This document shows positions 12,501-24,342 of a DNA stretch of 64,000 nucleotides, in pieces (position 1 is the first letter of the stretch; each line of letters begins with the position of its first letter). Source of the DNA: Sipunculus nudus (lineage: Eukaryota; Annelida; Sipuncula; Golfingiida; Sipunculidae); assembly GCA_026874595.1 (NCBI GenBank), contig CM049318.1:56773750-56837749 (forward strand), read 5' to 3'. The translations under genes were made by a program, and so were the position numbers. The notes beneath the pieces were generated by a model that worked only from the letters and a program-made list of their open reading frames with translations, was not told the DNA's origin and searched no databases.

Positions 12501-15496
12501 GAGCAAAACAACAATGTAAAGTTCCTGCTAATAAATGCAGCCCATAGATCGATATAAGAGCGTTTTGCGCCAAGTTGACTCACGTTTGGTTATTAAGCAT
12601 CCTCTACCATTTAAGCGAAAATTATATTTCTTTGTTCTTTCTTACAATATATACTCTTTACATTTGAGACAGTATTTAAGACTATATAATCTGAGGTTCC
12701 ATGTTCCAAAATAGAATCAGATTTGTTTATTTCGTTTGTGTTTATCACATTTTAATATGTTTTAAAATTCTCTCCTTAAAAGAGCAATCGTATTGTTGTT
12801 GTCCTACCACATGATTCACCTGATGAAAATTTCACCTGATCGGACCATCAGTGTACGTAATATGCAAATAATAATCATGAAAAAAACATATCTTGTGTAA
12901 TATAATCCTTTGCTTATTCTGACCGTGCACCATATAACTAGAAGAAGATATAGCTCAAGTGACATATGACTCTAAGTTTGGCCCTTGGAGCATACCCATA
13001 TTCAAAAACCTGTTTAAATATTCAACTTTCCTTCGGTAACCATATGACAGAGAGCCGCTTGTAAATTTAGGGAAGCCGGTTTCCTGTTATATGACATCAC
13101 CATTATCATTTTCGTCTACTGAAATATTTTATGATAAATAATAATGGAACACAAATTTTGTAATTTAAAAATTCTTAAATGACAAAAATAGAGTGTGGCT
13201 CGAATTCTTTCATGTTTCAAGCTCAACTGTCGATTGTGCAGTTTTGAGGCTCCTTAGACTTCATTATCATCAAGTGTTATGATTAATTCTTTCAATTTAT
13301 TATATGAAAATGTAAAGATTATCTGGAATATCAGCGCTGGTACCTGGATAGCCTAGAAGAGGGAAGTCATTTTCTTTGTGGTAGATATTTGTTGAGGGCT
13401 TTTCTGTGGAACCAATAGGCAATGTGTAACCGGTAGGTAGTTAAAATACAATAAGCAATAATTGTGATTTGTATAAATTGTTTTGAATTAAATATTTAAT
13501 AATATTAAATATATCAGTTGGTCAACCTTTGTATAATTCTACATTAGTAATTACACGTTTCTGTTCTTACCGACTTTCAGTTTGAGAGCAAAATTCGGCT
13601 TAGAATTGGCTACGTCGTACATATCTATCGTATTTTTTTCTAAAATGATGAATTGAAGAATTGTAATTTAAATGATTAACCTGAAATATCATCGATGGTT
13701 CCTCCATACCGTAGTTGAGATGAAACATTGTCCTTGTGGTTGATAACAGTGGAAGGCTTTTCTGTGGAACCGATACGCAGTGCAAAACCGGTAGGTACTT
13801 GAAAATGCAGTTCAAACGTGATTTGTATATAAAAGAATTGATTTTGAGTTAAATATTTCTCACTTAAGAAACAAAACAAATTCAAAACGGCCATGTGGCC
13901 GAGCTGTATATAATTTCAACTTAGTTATGAGTTAGTAAGTACACACCATCATCATTGATATGCCAGTGACATTTTGTAATGGTCTACCGTATTCAGTGAT
14001 ATTTCATAAACTGTATATTATATTTATGCTCGACAAATTGCGAAATGAAAAGAGAAATGAACAGCTGTTTATATGTCTAGGGTACATATTGATACAGAGG
14101 CATTTGTATTCTTACCGATTTTCCGTTTTTGAGCAACACTCGGGCCAGAATTGGCTACGTCATACATCTCACACGTACAGGTGCCCTCATCCTTTTCTGT
14201 AAGTTTTTCCAAGATAATTACCTTCTCATGCAGTGGACGCCGTAGCCAGTCTTTGTTTCTTAAAATGTCTTTGTCTTTTTTCCATGTGACGCAACGGGAA
14301 CAGTTTACAAGATTTGGTAGGTTACATGTCATTTTGACCGTGGCACATGTGTGACTTAGAGTCGTATTCATAGAAATATTGGGCTTCAGCTGATCATCTG
14401 TGCGAAATTTATAATAATATTAAGGTTATAGTGAATATCATGTTATATGTATATTGTTTCGATTATAAAGAACAAGTATCTCGCAATGCATAGGTCTATG
14501 ATTTAAAAGGTTATTCCAGCGGTTATTTGAATCTATATATATCTCATATAAAATAAAGATGGCGTATGATATTATAAAGACCTGGCTGTAATTAAATTTT
14601 TTTACCAGTCACAATGGCATTCACGTGAAAGGATTTCATCGTCTTTTTTTCAACAAGGACACATTCGTATTTACCGGTATCAGTTATATGTGACATTTGG
14701 AGCCTAAATTCTTTCAGTGTCAACAGACACCGGTTTTCACAAGAATATTCTGCTTCGTTTGTTTTTTTCCATTTTGCAAGTAGTAACCTTTTCCCATGTC
14801 GACCTGTAAAACTGCATTTTATATCCACTATTGGAATCTTCTGGAAGTCTGTAAAATTTACGACAATAGCTTCTCCCGGCTTGTAGGAAATACAACGAAC
14901 CACCTCACCAGTTGTAGAAACTGCAACACCTTGGAAGATGGACATCAGTTTAGTAATTTGAAAAAAAAAGTATTTCACTTTTTCTTTCAAGATAAAATAA
15001 AAAATGTTTTTACTGATCAAACAAATTTCTTGGTATTGCATTGAAACAAAACCCGTCAACTTATTTTTTATCGCGAAAAATTCAAATAGCTGCAGTGGTT
15101 ATATAATGTTTTTTTGGTGCCTGGTCTCAATTATAAAAAAAAATGATTTTTTTTTTCTAAAAATGATCATTTGTCATGGTTGAATATCAAGAATTATTAA
15201 TGGTAAGCTGTGTAATGTACTTCCTGTAGAATAAGGAATATGCCAAAAAAGAATGTTTGTGTATGCAAAGGGGAAGCGCATTGTTTGCGCTCCCGACGAC
15301 AGGAGAGTGATGCTAGGTGATACGTTTAAAAAAAGAGCATAGAATGGGAAAATGTCAGCGTTTATAATAAAAATTAAGCAGCGTAGATGATGTTTAACTT
15401 GTATGGTGTTTGCCTTAGGAGAATTTTAAACTAACATGATAACACCGTAATGTAGGAGAGGTGTAACCGCCAATTCGATTTCCAATTAGTCCTCAT
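6521..15496 (-). CDS. Ig-family membrane protein gene A (two Ig-like domains, stalk, TM), 306 aa
   Basis: Minus-strand exons in transcript order: 15496-15436 (signal peptide), 14920-14606 (Ig1), 14397-14116 (Ig2), 13797-13681 (stalk), 6666-6521 (TM, stop TAA at 6521-6523). All junctions are phase 1 and all introns GT-AG; the exon 1 donor is GTTAGT. Ig1 has the Ig signature ITDTGKYEC with upstream C and W. Ig2 has CNLPNLVNC and VTWKKD, but the usual Y-x-C reads EGTCTC. The stalk is Ser/Thr-rich (STEKPSTV). The last exon encodes [20 protein letters not shown], then [13 protein letters not shown] and stop, so the tail is only a few residues. Probably a cell-surface adhesion or recognition protein; no ligand or named family is recognised. 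Gene B is a clear paralogue. Odd: intron 4 is 7 kb and full of repeats, and the signal peptide is weak. Confidence 0.75.
7100..8925. repeat. 0.9-kb tandem dimer of an unclassified repeat
   Basis: Unit 1 (about 7100-7972) and unit 2 (about 7985-8924) share long stretches: TTCGCAATGTTCTCT, GTGACATAGGCGATATGA, ATATGAATAACGCTTGCTTTC, TCTCATTCCGGTTCG, and an end with a TACCGGGTTTAT motif and GCTAGTATATAT. Unit 1 has a poly-C run where unit 2 has about 150 extra bases. It lies in intron 4 of gene A. The small frames inside are not conserved between units and look like chance. Confidence 0.75.
8962..8996 (+). pseudogene. Truncated tRNA-like gene (3' half) at the array start
   Basis: Only the part from the 3' anticodon stem on is present; the T arm and B box are intact, while the A box half is missing because the array begins here. 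Confidence 0.7.
9230..9301 (+). tRNA. tRNA-like gene, Thr(GGT)-like, copy 1
   Basis: Cloverleaf by eye: acceptor 6 of 7 pairs, D stem GCTC/GAGC, D loop with GG, T stem ATGGG/CCCAT with TTCGATT loop, discriminator G. The anticodon arm is weak: 3 of 5 pairs, and loop CCGGTAA has C where U33 is expected. The anticodon would read GGT. TTTTT follows at 9308. It may be a true tRNA, a pseudo-tRNA or a tRNA-derived unit. Confidence 0.5.
9535..9606 (+). tRNA. tRNA-like gene, copy 2
   Basis: Same sequence as copy 1, 305 bp downstream; same reservations about the anticodon arm. Confidence 0.5.
9840..9911 (+). tRNA. tRNA-like gene, copy 3
   Basis: Same as copy 1; the 3' trailer starts GATCTG instead of GATCCG. 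Confidence 0.5.
10145..10216 (+). tRNA. tRNA-like gene, copy 4
   Basis: Same as copy 1. The array breaks off about 35 bases after its 3' end. Confidence 0.5.
10335..11410 (-). pseudogene. Fragment of a GIY-YIG-carrying retroelement (Penelope-like or related)
   Basis: Read on the minus strand, frames at 11410-11216, about 11190-11000, 10876-10547 and 10658-10335 form one broken protein. It has [13 protein letters not shown]-like and [20 protein letters not shown] blocks seen next to reverse transcriptases of such elements, then a GIY-YIG-like core ([29 protein letters not shown]). Frameshifts and stops separate the blocks; most of the RT is missing. Confidence 0.65.
11447..12067 (+). CDS. Unrecognised 206-codon ORF, possible secreted protein
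   Basis: Longest open frame in the window outside recognised genes, in AT-rich sequence where stops are frequent. The first residues look like a signal peptide (a second Met gives [19 protein letters not shown]). The rest has five cysteines and three N-x-S/T sites and no family I can name. It sits in intron 4 of gene A on the opposite strand, next to a retroelement fragment, so it may be a single-exon gene, a transposon remnant or chance. Confidence 0.35.
   Translation: MVKFMKCSFALNVLSVFIHVAAWQITSRHHPHNSTKENQGVQHILFKAERWIQQFCYTDVLSESDSQCITMIGAWTLEGATLYIGTICGDNFNDREENRTNLTERPLLATCHFVNYRRITKSILLPQPINTLEVNTVIAAGDTELVCMLFIALSGHFPETFPSRAIKAFHAVSFFSRSVAIPLAPEKNIFRKAITYRNSIVQSYLT
12068..13322. other. 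Intron sequence of gene A; nothing recognised
   Basis: AT-rich, no repeat or frame of note up to the dead stalk exon. Confidence 0.4.
13323..13439 (-). pseudogene. Duplicated stalk exon of gene A with both splice sites lost
   Basis: 117 bp, exactly the length of exon 4 (13681-13797), open throughout and carrying the same GSTEKPST motif. The acceptor AG has become AC (TTAAC in place of TTCAAG) and the donor GT has become AT (CCAG then ATAATC in place of TCAG then GTTAAT). As written it cannot be spliced by the usual rules. Confidence 0.65.
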
Positions 15497-17454
15497 TTTT
15501 TACCTGAAGCAAAGCAACATTATCAAAGTTTAACATACACAAACGTATAAATAAACTTCAAGGGCTAAGCAACGATGGTTTACTTTGAACTTATAACTAA
15601 ATAATGTAACTTTCCTAGGCTTTAAAAATAGAGTAATTTAATATGTTTAGTTGTCTCTGTAAATATAAATCATAACATTAGTTCTCATAGTTTATCTGGG
15701 GTTCAGAGCAACATCTGCATCAGCCCTTTTAGTAATGTTAACATGCCGGTAATGACGAGCATTACAACTATTTTGCTGAGAAATGTACATGCCTTCCATT
15801 AGATTTGCTTGCAATGCTCAAATTAGGACGTTTCCTTAGCAGCCCAGACTCGCTAAATGACGTAATGTCCCTGTGATCTTTAGTAACAATATCTCTGAAA
15901 TGGTTTTAGTTGGGCATATAAATAAATTAACCAATAACATCCAAAGTAGTACCCTTATATAACCTTATGTAAATCCACCTGAATAATAATATTGTTTCTT
16001 GCAATTTCTTGACCTGGATGTAAACTAATTGTTCTGTTTATACACATAATTTATGTCATGCGATTGTTACATAAACGTGCACGTGAAGAATTTAATGGAT
16101 AAAAAAATGCAGAATCACGAAATGCACAATGACATACATGCCCGCGGGCACGCACAATTAGTTAATAGAACCACCCGGTGCGCCATTATTAACACGATCG
16201 TATAATTTGAAAGTTCTCCGGTACAATCTATATTTTTAATAAATAAACTTAATTAAATTAATAAGTATACTCTAAAGTCTGGCGTTGTTAACAGTACGGC
16301 ATAAACTAAATTGCATTACACCTCATTGTATAAAACTGGTAAACAGATTGGCAGTGTCAAATACCCTGTCAGAGTCGTACTCACAGAGAAATGCACCTAG
16401 CAAGGACGTTCACACGAGAAACTGCTGCAAAGTGATAAAATAAAACCATCACCCACGGGTTTTTTAAATACTTTTAGCTAAAAACATGCGTCATGATTAC
16501 GACCTGTTACCAAACAAGGAAGATGTTCACTGTACGATTACATCTACATGAAAAGATAGATATACGCCGATCTGCTTAAATAAGGCTTTATAATTATTTG
16601 TTGAGTCGAATATACGGTTTGTGGGGCCCTGGGACGCGGAAAATGTGAGGCCCTGTATAACACAAGATGGAACAATTCATCATGTACTAATTAATATGCG
16701 TTTTGAATAAAACCCCTTTTCCTTATTGTGAAACTTGTGACTTACATGCGAGTGAATTCAGGACAAATTTTACAATATACACTTTTAGGCAGAAAAGGGT
16801 TTACTAAAGATAACACATGCTACCGGTTATTATAGCAGCAAATAAATAATGTCGTAAATTCGAACAATAATATAACATATGTATTTAAATGATTCTAAAT
16901 CAATTAATACTTGATCAGTGCTATACGGTACAACAGTAACATCCGAGAAAAAAAAGAGTCACTTATAAAATGAAAATTAAATGAACCATGAAGTATGATT
17001 GAACTAATTTAGTGTAGGATCATTTTGTCTTCGTTCTGAAAAAGTGTATGGTACTTAAGTCTATTTATTGGTTCATAGATATTTAAGCCTGGTCGTCCGA
17101 CTCATTCGTTTCTTAAACCGTTGTTTTCGTAACCCCAAACATTATATTGTTACATTTCAGTGTTACATTAAATTACTTCATTAAATTTACACAAGGCAAT
17201 ATAACAATATATGTTTTTTACTCAAAAAACTGATCAATTTGAGCTGTAGCGATCACGCTTTCTCATTCATAAATACGGGCCGGCCGTTATCAAGGCACAC
17301 ATTGTGTTTTCTTCTATTGTCATGAAACTTTGTATATACAATTATCATGACTGGTTTTAGCAGCTGCTTGGCGCTATCTCTATTTTTTCCCTTTGTAATT
17401 TACCTATATTCTTAACAATGTCAAATGACAGATATTTGTCAGTTTCTCGGCTTA
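15497..17454. other. Upstream of gene A; nothing recognised
   Basis: AT-rich. It should hold the promoter and 5' UTR of gene A, but I see no clear element. Confidence 0.4.
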
Positions 17455-18250
17455 AGGTTCTTCTAGTATTGTGGAAACTTATATACTTATTGATCGTGAC
17501 TAGATTCGTCTTTCAATAATTTCTTGTGGCACATCTGTATATTTTTTTGTAATTTCACACAGTTTATCTGTATTTTTGAGATTGCTAAATTACAGCAATA
17601 GTGCCAGTTCTTCGGTTTCTGCGTTTTGGGGGTACTGCAGGGCATGAATTGACTTACAAACCTTTGAAACGTAACGATCAGGGAGGTCCAGGAAACATCG
17701 TTTTCACCATTAAATTTAGTAGTAATTTTAAAATCGTGACTAGTATCATAAATGCATCAAGTAACAGGCCGTCATATTACCACACCACCAACACGTCAGT
17801 CAGCTGAGCGTCATAATCCATGGGTCACTTGTTATGTGATGCCTCAGGTGTAGTCACTCTGTGCGAGTCCTCTGTATAAAAGAGGAAAGCAAATGACTAA
17901 TAGTTGTTTTAAGGTAAAATAAGAGTTGAAATCGAAATGTTGCAGTACTAGCATATCGTTAGCTGAATGTGGATTTTACACTCCACAAATATTATGCTAG
18001 ATTTTCAGGTATACTCTGGTCAAATATTAATTTAAAATAGTTCAATTATTCCTCCAGAGTGTCTAAATACTAGATATTGCTTAATTATAGCTAGCTGTTC
18101 ATAATGTTACATAAAATTAATGTAGCATTCTGAATTAAATAAACGAGAATGCATTGCTTTAATCAATATTAACATGTGCAGCATGATAAAAATTAAGCAT
18201 AATACTAGAATATACTGACGCTGCACTGAAAGCTTACAAACCTTGCTTTT
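17455..18250 (-). pseudogene. Relic of a third copy of the Ig-gene family (intron and downstream sequence, TM exon missing)
   Basis: Bases 17455-17765 match the window start (1-340) with small gaps (for example the shared GAGATTRCYAAATTACAGCAA and GGAGGTCCAGGAAA). Bases 17870-18250 match 6665-6990, the intron just upstream of gene A's TM exon (shared GGAAAGCAAATGA-TAATAGTT and TTTTACACTCCA). The TM exon that should lie between is absent. This is a truncated duplicate, not a working gene. Confidence 0.6.
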
Positions 18251-20465
18251 TTATAGACCTCCTCAGACATAGGTCATAGGTCAAAAATACATAGGTCAGA
18301 GGTGACACAGATAACCAAACTGATATTGCCAGACCTTATTATTATAATTTTCCATGTGTTAAAATATTAACCGAGTGGTTTTTACACATTTCTTTCTGTA
18401 TATCAACCACTATATATCCACGACCTGTTAACTATAGTTCTTAATGTTGCGATAATGGGATATCCGTTGTCCAAATATTTTAGCAGGATGAGATAAACAC
18501 TGTAACAGCAACGCAAGATATAAGGCTTGCAATTATACCCGATTAACGACTGTATGGTGTCCTTCTGTACCCAAGTTATGAAATAATGAGGAATAATTAG
18601 TTTTAAAGTTCTAAAAACATTAACATATGTGTATATACTATGTATAAAGATCTTGATATGAGCTATGATCTTTTGATTGCTCTGTATTATACTACGCATG
18701 AAAGATAAATTGTTAAATCACAAATATACCTTTCTCTGATCATCCATCAGAAAAAACATTCATTGTCACGGAAATTTATGCAGAAACATGTTTCCAAAGA
18801 CCTTTTAATATTTCCCTCAAGGCCACCATGGGCCGCGCTGTTTGCTTTCAACGTCTGTTGAACCATTGTCATTCATGACTCTCAAGCGGAAAGATGGATG
18901 TGATGAGATATGAATAATTATAAAAGAACTTTGCATTCAATGACACAAAAGCATTTCAATGATTACAAATGAAATGTCCTTAAAGAATCGCAAAAAACGT
19001 ATTTGTTGTTAGTTTAATGGATTTAATTAATTTCCATTTAGAACTCATAGTATCATATACTAGGAATTTTCAAAGCTTCGGTATTCTCATTTTCGCTTAA
19101 CTCCTTTGTACTTAAAAATACAGTACACGGCTATATTTTAGTCTTCACGACAAAACGTATATATATCGCACTCTAATAGAAAGCGGCACTTTCTGTTTGC
19201 ACTACACCATAGGAATTTCATAATGCAAAATATGCAGATTGTTTCACTTGTGAAATAAAGAGTTAATAATAGTCTCTTACTGCTGTATTGGAAGAACTTA
19301 ATTTACTAGTAGTTCGGAACCGTCTGTTGTTCCTTTTGAGATGTCGTGATCTCTAGTAAACAGACACCCAAAAAGATGAAAGCTGCGAAAACTCCTTTAT
19401 TCTCTATTATATTTAAATTAGTATCACTCATCTTCATTACATATTCATTAAAATGGACCAAATAATTGCCATCAGATACGTTTTAATATGTAAATGTGTT
19501 TGGCATGCCTCAGTTATAAAGCGGTCTGCTTGTGGGACGCTGCAGAAAGTAACCACCTAGTGGAAAATTTGCTTCTCTTAAGTCTACCGGGACCACTCGT
19601 TCCGCTTCGTAAAAATGTAGCTTGGTATTAAACGCATTTCACCCACAAAACGTTTTAAAACCGGTTTTGGCAAAGCGGTTTGAAAACGCTTTTGACTGTT
19701 GTGTGAACGCTCTAATGCGTATTCGAAACTGTTTGAAATCAGTTTGCATTTGCGTGTGAAAGCGGTATTAGTTTATAAAATCTGTTTCAACTGTAACATG
19801 CAAACAAAAAAAAATTGGATGCAAGGATCTTCTAAATAAGATTTTCATTGCAAGGCCAAAGGCCATATTTCCACAATGAGAATAGTTAGATTTATCATAT
19901 ATATTGATAGACCAAAATGTATTAGTAATCTTATTTAGTAGATTCTTGGTGTTTAATATAGCTATCAGTTACATCCTTCATCCGTGTCCATAATGAGTGG
20001 CTAAAAACTGCTACATTTATTTTGAAATAAAGGTGCATCAGTACCTTTTAGGGAAACTTTCACTTTATACTTAATCTTTAAAATAATATCAATCATCATG
20101 AGTCATGGGCATACTTTATTCAGAAAAAAGTATATATGTACAAGCGAAATGACGAAATTATGAAAATAGCACCAATCCATCTCTTCTATTTTAATTAATA
20201 TTACAAACATATGTTATATAGTTTATTGGCCTGTTGAGAGCTTAACGAAGTAGGTATGCACTAGTCAAGATTAACATTCCATCAGATTGAAAAAATGAGA
20301 GAAAAAATTCTGTAGTTTTGTTAACCAATAGGTTAGTATTCTCGTTATTACGGTTCTCTGGGTAATTTTGTTTATTAAATGAAAGATAACCCGGAAATCC
20401 TGTTCACACTCTTTTCCAAAATATTATCATCGACGACTTTTCCTTCTCAGGGTTGTGTGGTGTCC
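18251..20465. other. Downstream of gene B; nothing firm
   Basis: AT-rich. A short block near 19640-19760 with repeated CGGTTT / GAAAACGC-like words may be a transposon scrap. Confidence 0.35.
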
Positions 20466-21284
20466 CTATTTACCTCGGCCATTTCGCCAGCATTTACACA
20501 AGACCACCAGGAAGGTGACGATGAATGCGGACACCACGAACATAAAGCTAGGCAGCATCACCCTCCACTCATCTCCTCCTGGATGTCCAGTTATAGACTG
20601 AGATGTGATCAGACCTGCAATAGAGATTCATAAACGTTAATATAGATTTAGTGAAGAGTGATAAACCTGGCAGCAAACTTTTAGTTGAATGTCGTGCATT
20701 CACTCAAAAAAAAAGGTACTAGGATTTTCTGTGACACTCGATCCGAATAGGAAAGAGGTAAATTATTTTGCTATAACTCACTTATAATATATGTCATCTG
20801 TATGTCAGTGTTGAATATAATATCCAACCAGTCCCAGCATAACAGAAATGAAAATACTAGAATAGGTGAAAGCTTATACACGTAGTAAATAAACGCCTTC
20901 CACCGCGTGGCCATGAAATATCATCCTCGGCAAGAATCTAACCATCTCTCTCTTCCGGACGATATTTACCGAACGGATTACAGACTGAGCCTTCCGGAAC
21001 ATCCCCTAAAAACCCTCTTGTCCAAGATGTTACAGATGGTGATCTTGTTTTCCAAGAGAACGCATCATGGTAAAACTATTAATAACGAGATGTGGCTCTC
21101 CATGCACTTCGACGTCTTAGATTCTTTATTTTCTAGATGGGGAGGTTTGCTAAATAGCTTTTCGCACGATGACGATATCTACTCCCCAAGATGGCGGGGT
21201 TTCCAAAATCAGCTACTCAACTCAGTTAACCCATTTCTCCCAGGAGTAAGTCCTCCGAAGCGCATGCGATGTCCGTTGAGACAA

Positions 21285-21328
<44 letters not shown>

Positions 21329-23403
21329 AGCGAGACAATCAAGTTTACCATTCATAAATATTCATAAAATCAGAAACCTCTTGTCATTATTCCTCATACC
21401 ATTCTTATATTATATATTATAAATGAATATATTATAGGGTATTCACGAGACGGTGATTAAGCACTTCTCTTATAAGATAAATTAAACGCTTAACCTGAAA
21501 TGTCATTGCTGATCCCTGATGTAGCGTTTTCCCTGGAGCGGACATTTGATGATGGCTTTTCGGTGGATGCCGCAGGCAAGGTGTAAATGAAGGGTACTTC
21601 ACAAATGCAGAAGAAATGTTCTAATTTATATAATTTTTGTCTGAGTTTTCGTGATAACAGTTGATATAAATAAATCAACCGACATTCCTACATAAATCAC
21701 CAATTTAGTGAATGCTAAAAATTTAAAATACTCATGAACATCGCAATTCCTGTGACCTTAAAAATGCAGTACACATTTTTTAATTGTCTTTTTTTTAATA
21801 ATTTTTACGGCAAGGTATGTATCATGACGAATATTTCTAAAGATTACATAATTGAATATGCTAAAATCTCAGAATAACTTTATACATTAAACATCTTGTC
21901 ATGGGGACAATAAATACAGGCAGTGATTTGAACAGAACCAGTTATGTCTGTATCACACCATGTACCGTTGGCTTACTTAACATCATCTATTTCTCTCTCT
22001 TACCTACGTTCAGCTCCAAAACATCACTAGATTCGGAGTTCTCCATGTTATACATCAGACATGAATAATACCCGGCGTCTTCTGCTGTGACGTTCGCCAG
22101 TAAAATTTCATTTCCCCATATCAGGCGCCTTGGCCAATCTCTGGATCTTAATAACTGCCCGTCTTTCCTCCACGCGACGCGTAGGGAATATTTTACCAGA
22201 CTGTGCGTGTCACATGTCAGCTTTACAGACATGCCTGTGTGAACTTTAGTTGTATTCACAGAGATTGTGGGCTTCATATCTGAATCTTGATGCAAGTATA
22301 CATGTTATGATTTCAGATTAGGACGAAGCAATGTAACAATATCATAGAATATGCCCGTACTTACTAAAATTAAGAACATTTAAATGCAAACAAAGATATA
22401 GCATAGACGAAGTATGATATTCTATGATAAAGGCTGCAATTAAACATATTCACCTGTCACTATGGCATTGACGCAGACGTGATTTAACGTAACGAAACCG
22501 TTGTCCACCGTGACATCGCATCCGTATCTGCCGGTATCAGTTTTCTTCGCTGCGGTTATCCTAAAGTCATATATTGTTACTTTGCACCGTCCTCGACATT
22601 TGTTTGTCATTTTGAGACGACCGTTGTGCCATTTTACAAGTACAGTTTTCTCAGTTCCATTTTTAAAATAGCAGCTGATACTCTTGATATCATATCTCTG
22701 GATGCCTATATTCATACGAGTCTCTGTAGCCCTCGTAATTTCCCTGTAATTTACGACAATATCATCTCCTTCCTTATACAAAATATAATTCGTGGCACAT
22801 GATCCATCAACTAAAAAGTGAAGAAATAGGAAATAAATTTATAACATTCACATATTAATTCATGGAATATCACCTCGTGATTTATTGGTAAGGAAAGATG
22901 TTTTCTGAAAATAGGAATTTCTCTTAAAGTCATGAAAACTCTGAATGTAATTGGGGTAGGTCCAATCAGAGAGAATACAATACAGAATTTCTACATAAAA
23001 TTGAACCAACAACTTAGGTTAATGCGTTTGTTAGATGACATATTTCTCAGTATCTTGTGATATTTATATATATCTCTTGAGAAGAGATTTTCTCATAGAA
23101 ATAAGGACTAATATTGTCTAAGTTTCAGTTATTATATTGCACAAATCTATATACATTTTAAGAAATTTCAGAGGCATTTTGACAAAATACTTTCATGCCA
23201 ATGGAGAAAATAATGGTTTAACTGCAATCCATAAACGTTTATGCTTCAAAAGTATGAGGCCTAAATTCATTGCAATTGTAATTTGTTTACATTGTATTTA
23301 AACTGTAGCGAGCCATAAACCAAACCAGTTATATTTTAAACTTACTTGAGAAAATTGAAATGTAAAAAAGCAGTTGTAACCACCCATTCAATATCAAAGC
23401 CAT
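20466..23403 (-). CDS. Ig-family membrane protein gene B (paralogue of A), 315 aa
   Basis: Minus-strand exons in transcript order: 23403-23346 (signal peptide, from MALILNGWLQLLFY), 22810-22454 (Ig1), 22285-22004 (Ig2), 21596-21495 (stalk), 20614-20466 (TM, stop TAG at 20466-20468). All junctions are phase 1 with GT-AG introns. Ig1 ends KTDTGRYGCDVTV. Ig2 has LTCD, VAWRKDGQLL and AEDAGYYSC, a canonical set. The stalk carries STEKPSSN. The TM exon reads EWRVMLPSFMFVVSAFIVTF, then [14 protein letters not shown] and stop. Exon 3 is 282 bp in both A and B. Gene B looks the healthier of the two (better signal peptide and Ig2). Product: type I membrane protein with two Ig-like domains and almost no cytoplasmic tail; partner and function unknown. 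An alternative last splice at the GTAAAT overlapping the stop cannot be excluded. Confidence 0.8.
21287..21325. repeat. (TA)n microsatellite in intron 4 of gene B
   Basis: About 19 TA units. Confidence 0.95.
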
Positions 23404-23805
23404 CTTCACTGTTATTTGTCCTGTTCCCTGAAGCAAACTGAGTGAAATCAAACTTTAACATATAAAATAAAGAGCAATTGACTTCCTCGCCTGAGCAATG
23501 ATACTAATTTTACTGTTAAAAAATATTTATAACTAGGCCATTTTAAACCATGATTTCTAATTATCTATTTAAAGAATATTTTGACGAATAAGATCTGGCT
23601 CGGACCATGTGTGCATATGCTTCACCAATATAACTTTCATGTTTGTTTGTCACGGTTCAAAAACTCCGTTCACTGGTTAGCTCTCTCTGTATCAATGATA
23701 ATGGGCCCCGAAAAGGACAACATATATGGCTGCATGTCAAAATGGAAAGGACTCTTTGGAATGTAAAACATATTGATTCAAATTACCCGAGGAGTTTATT
23801 GGATT

Positions 23806-24049
23806 GTTACCTTCGCCAAGCGGCGGGGATAATGTTTTCGGTGGTATCGGTTTGTCTGTTTGTCTGACTCTTAGCAACGTTACTCAAAAATTAATAACGA
23901 TGGAATTTTCTAGAACGGATAGGGCCCATCCAGGTCACCACCTGGATCCAGGAATTTTTAAAGGAAAAATATTGCATTTCTAACAAAGCCTTATAGAGGA
24001 AATGAGATGCTTTGGAGGAGGCCTGAATTCTCTTAGGGCAAATTTCTAG
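23806..24049 (+). mobile_element. Short Helentron-type nonautonomous element
   Basis: Starts with a hairpin-like CGCC AAGC GGCG near 23814, continues with a TTTGTCTGTTTGTCTG tag, and ends in CTAG followed by T (24046-24050). The overall text resembles a repeat widespread in marine invertebrates. It has the same layout as the elements at 38.2 and 57.4 kb but no tandem array. Confidence 0.45.
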
Positions 24050-24183
24050 TTCCTTGTGTGTACCCACAAAATTTCAACAAAGTCTATTTTTAGTTCAATC
24101 CGTAAAAAAAAATCAAAACCTTAAAATTTATTAGTTTTACATGGATTGCACAACTTTTTTTTTTTTTTTATAAAAGCTAATGC

Positions 24184-24342
24184 CAGGTTCTCTCTGTTGT
24201 GTAGGTAGGGGCGTCCGGCTGTCTCCAGAGGTGGGGAAAATTTCTGACCTGGTTCGGTCCACTCTCATTACCACGCTGGGAATCCAACGAGGGTGACCAA
24301 CGGAGAGAGCCGAACTATATTAACCACTGGACTGACCATGCA
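24184..24342 (-). repeat. Degenerate tRNA-derived SINE
   Basis: On the minus strand from about 24342: GTCCAGTGGTTAA (A-box-like) and CGTTGGATTCCC (damaged B box), then a body toward 24184. Confidence 0.45.

Noticed and set aside
13323-13439. Possible AT-AC (U12-type) splicing of the extra stalk exon
   Set aside because: The AC and AT belong to two different introns whose other ends are GT and AG, so no intron has matching AT-AC ends.
20907-21287. 126-codon plus-strand frame in intron 4 of gene B
   Set aside because: No recognisable domain or signal, ends in the (TA)n tract, antisense to a supported gene; probably chance or an old repeat.
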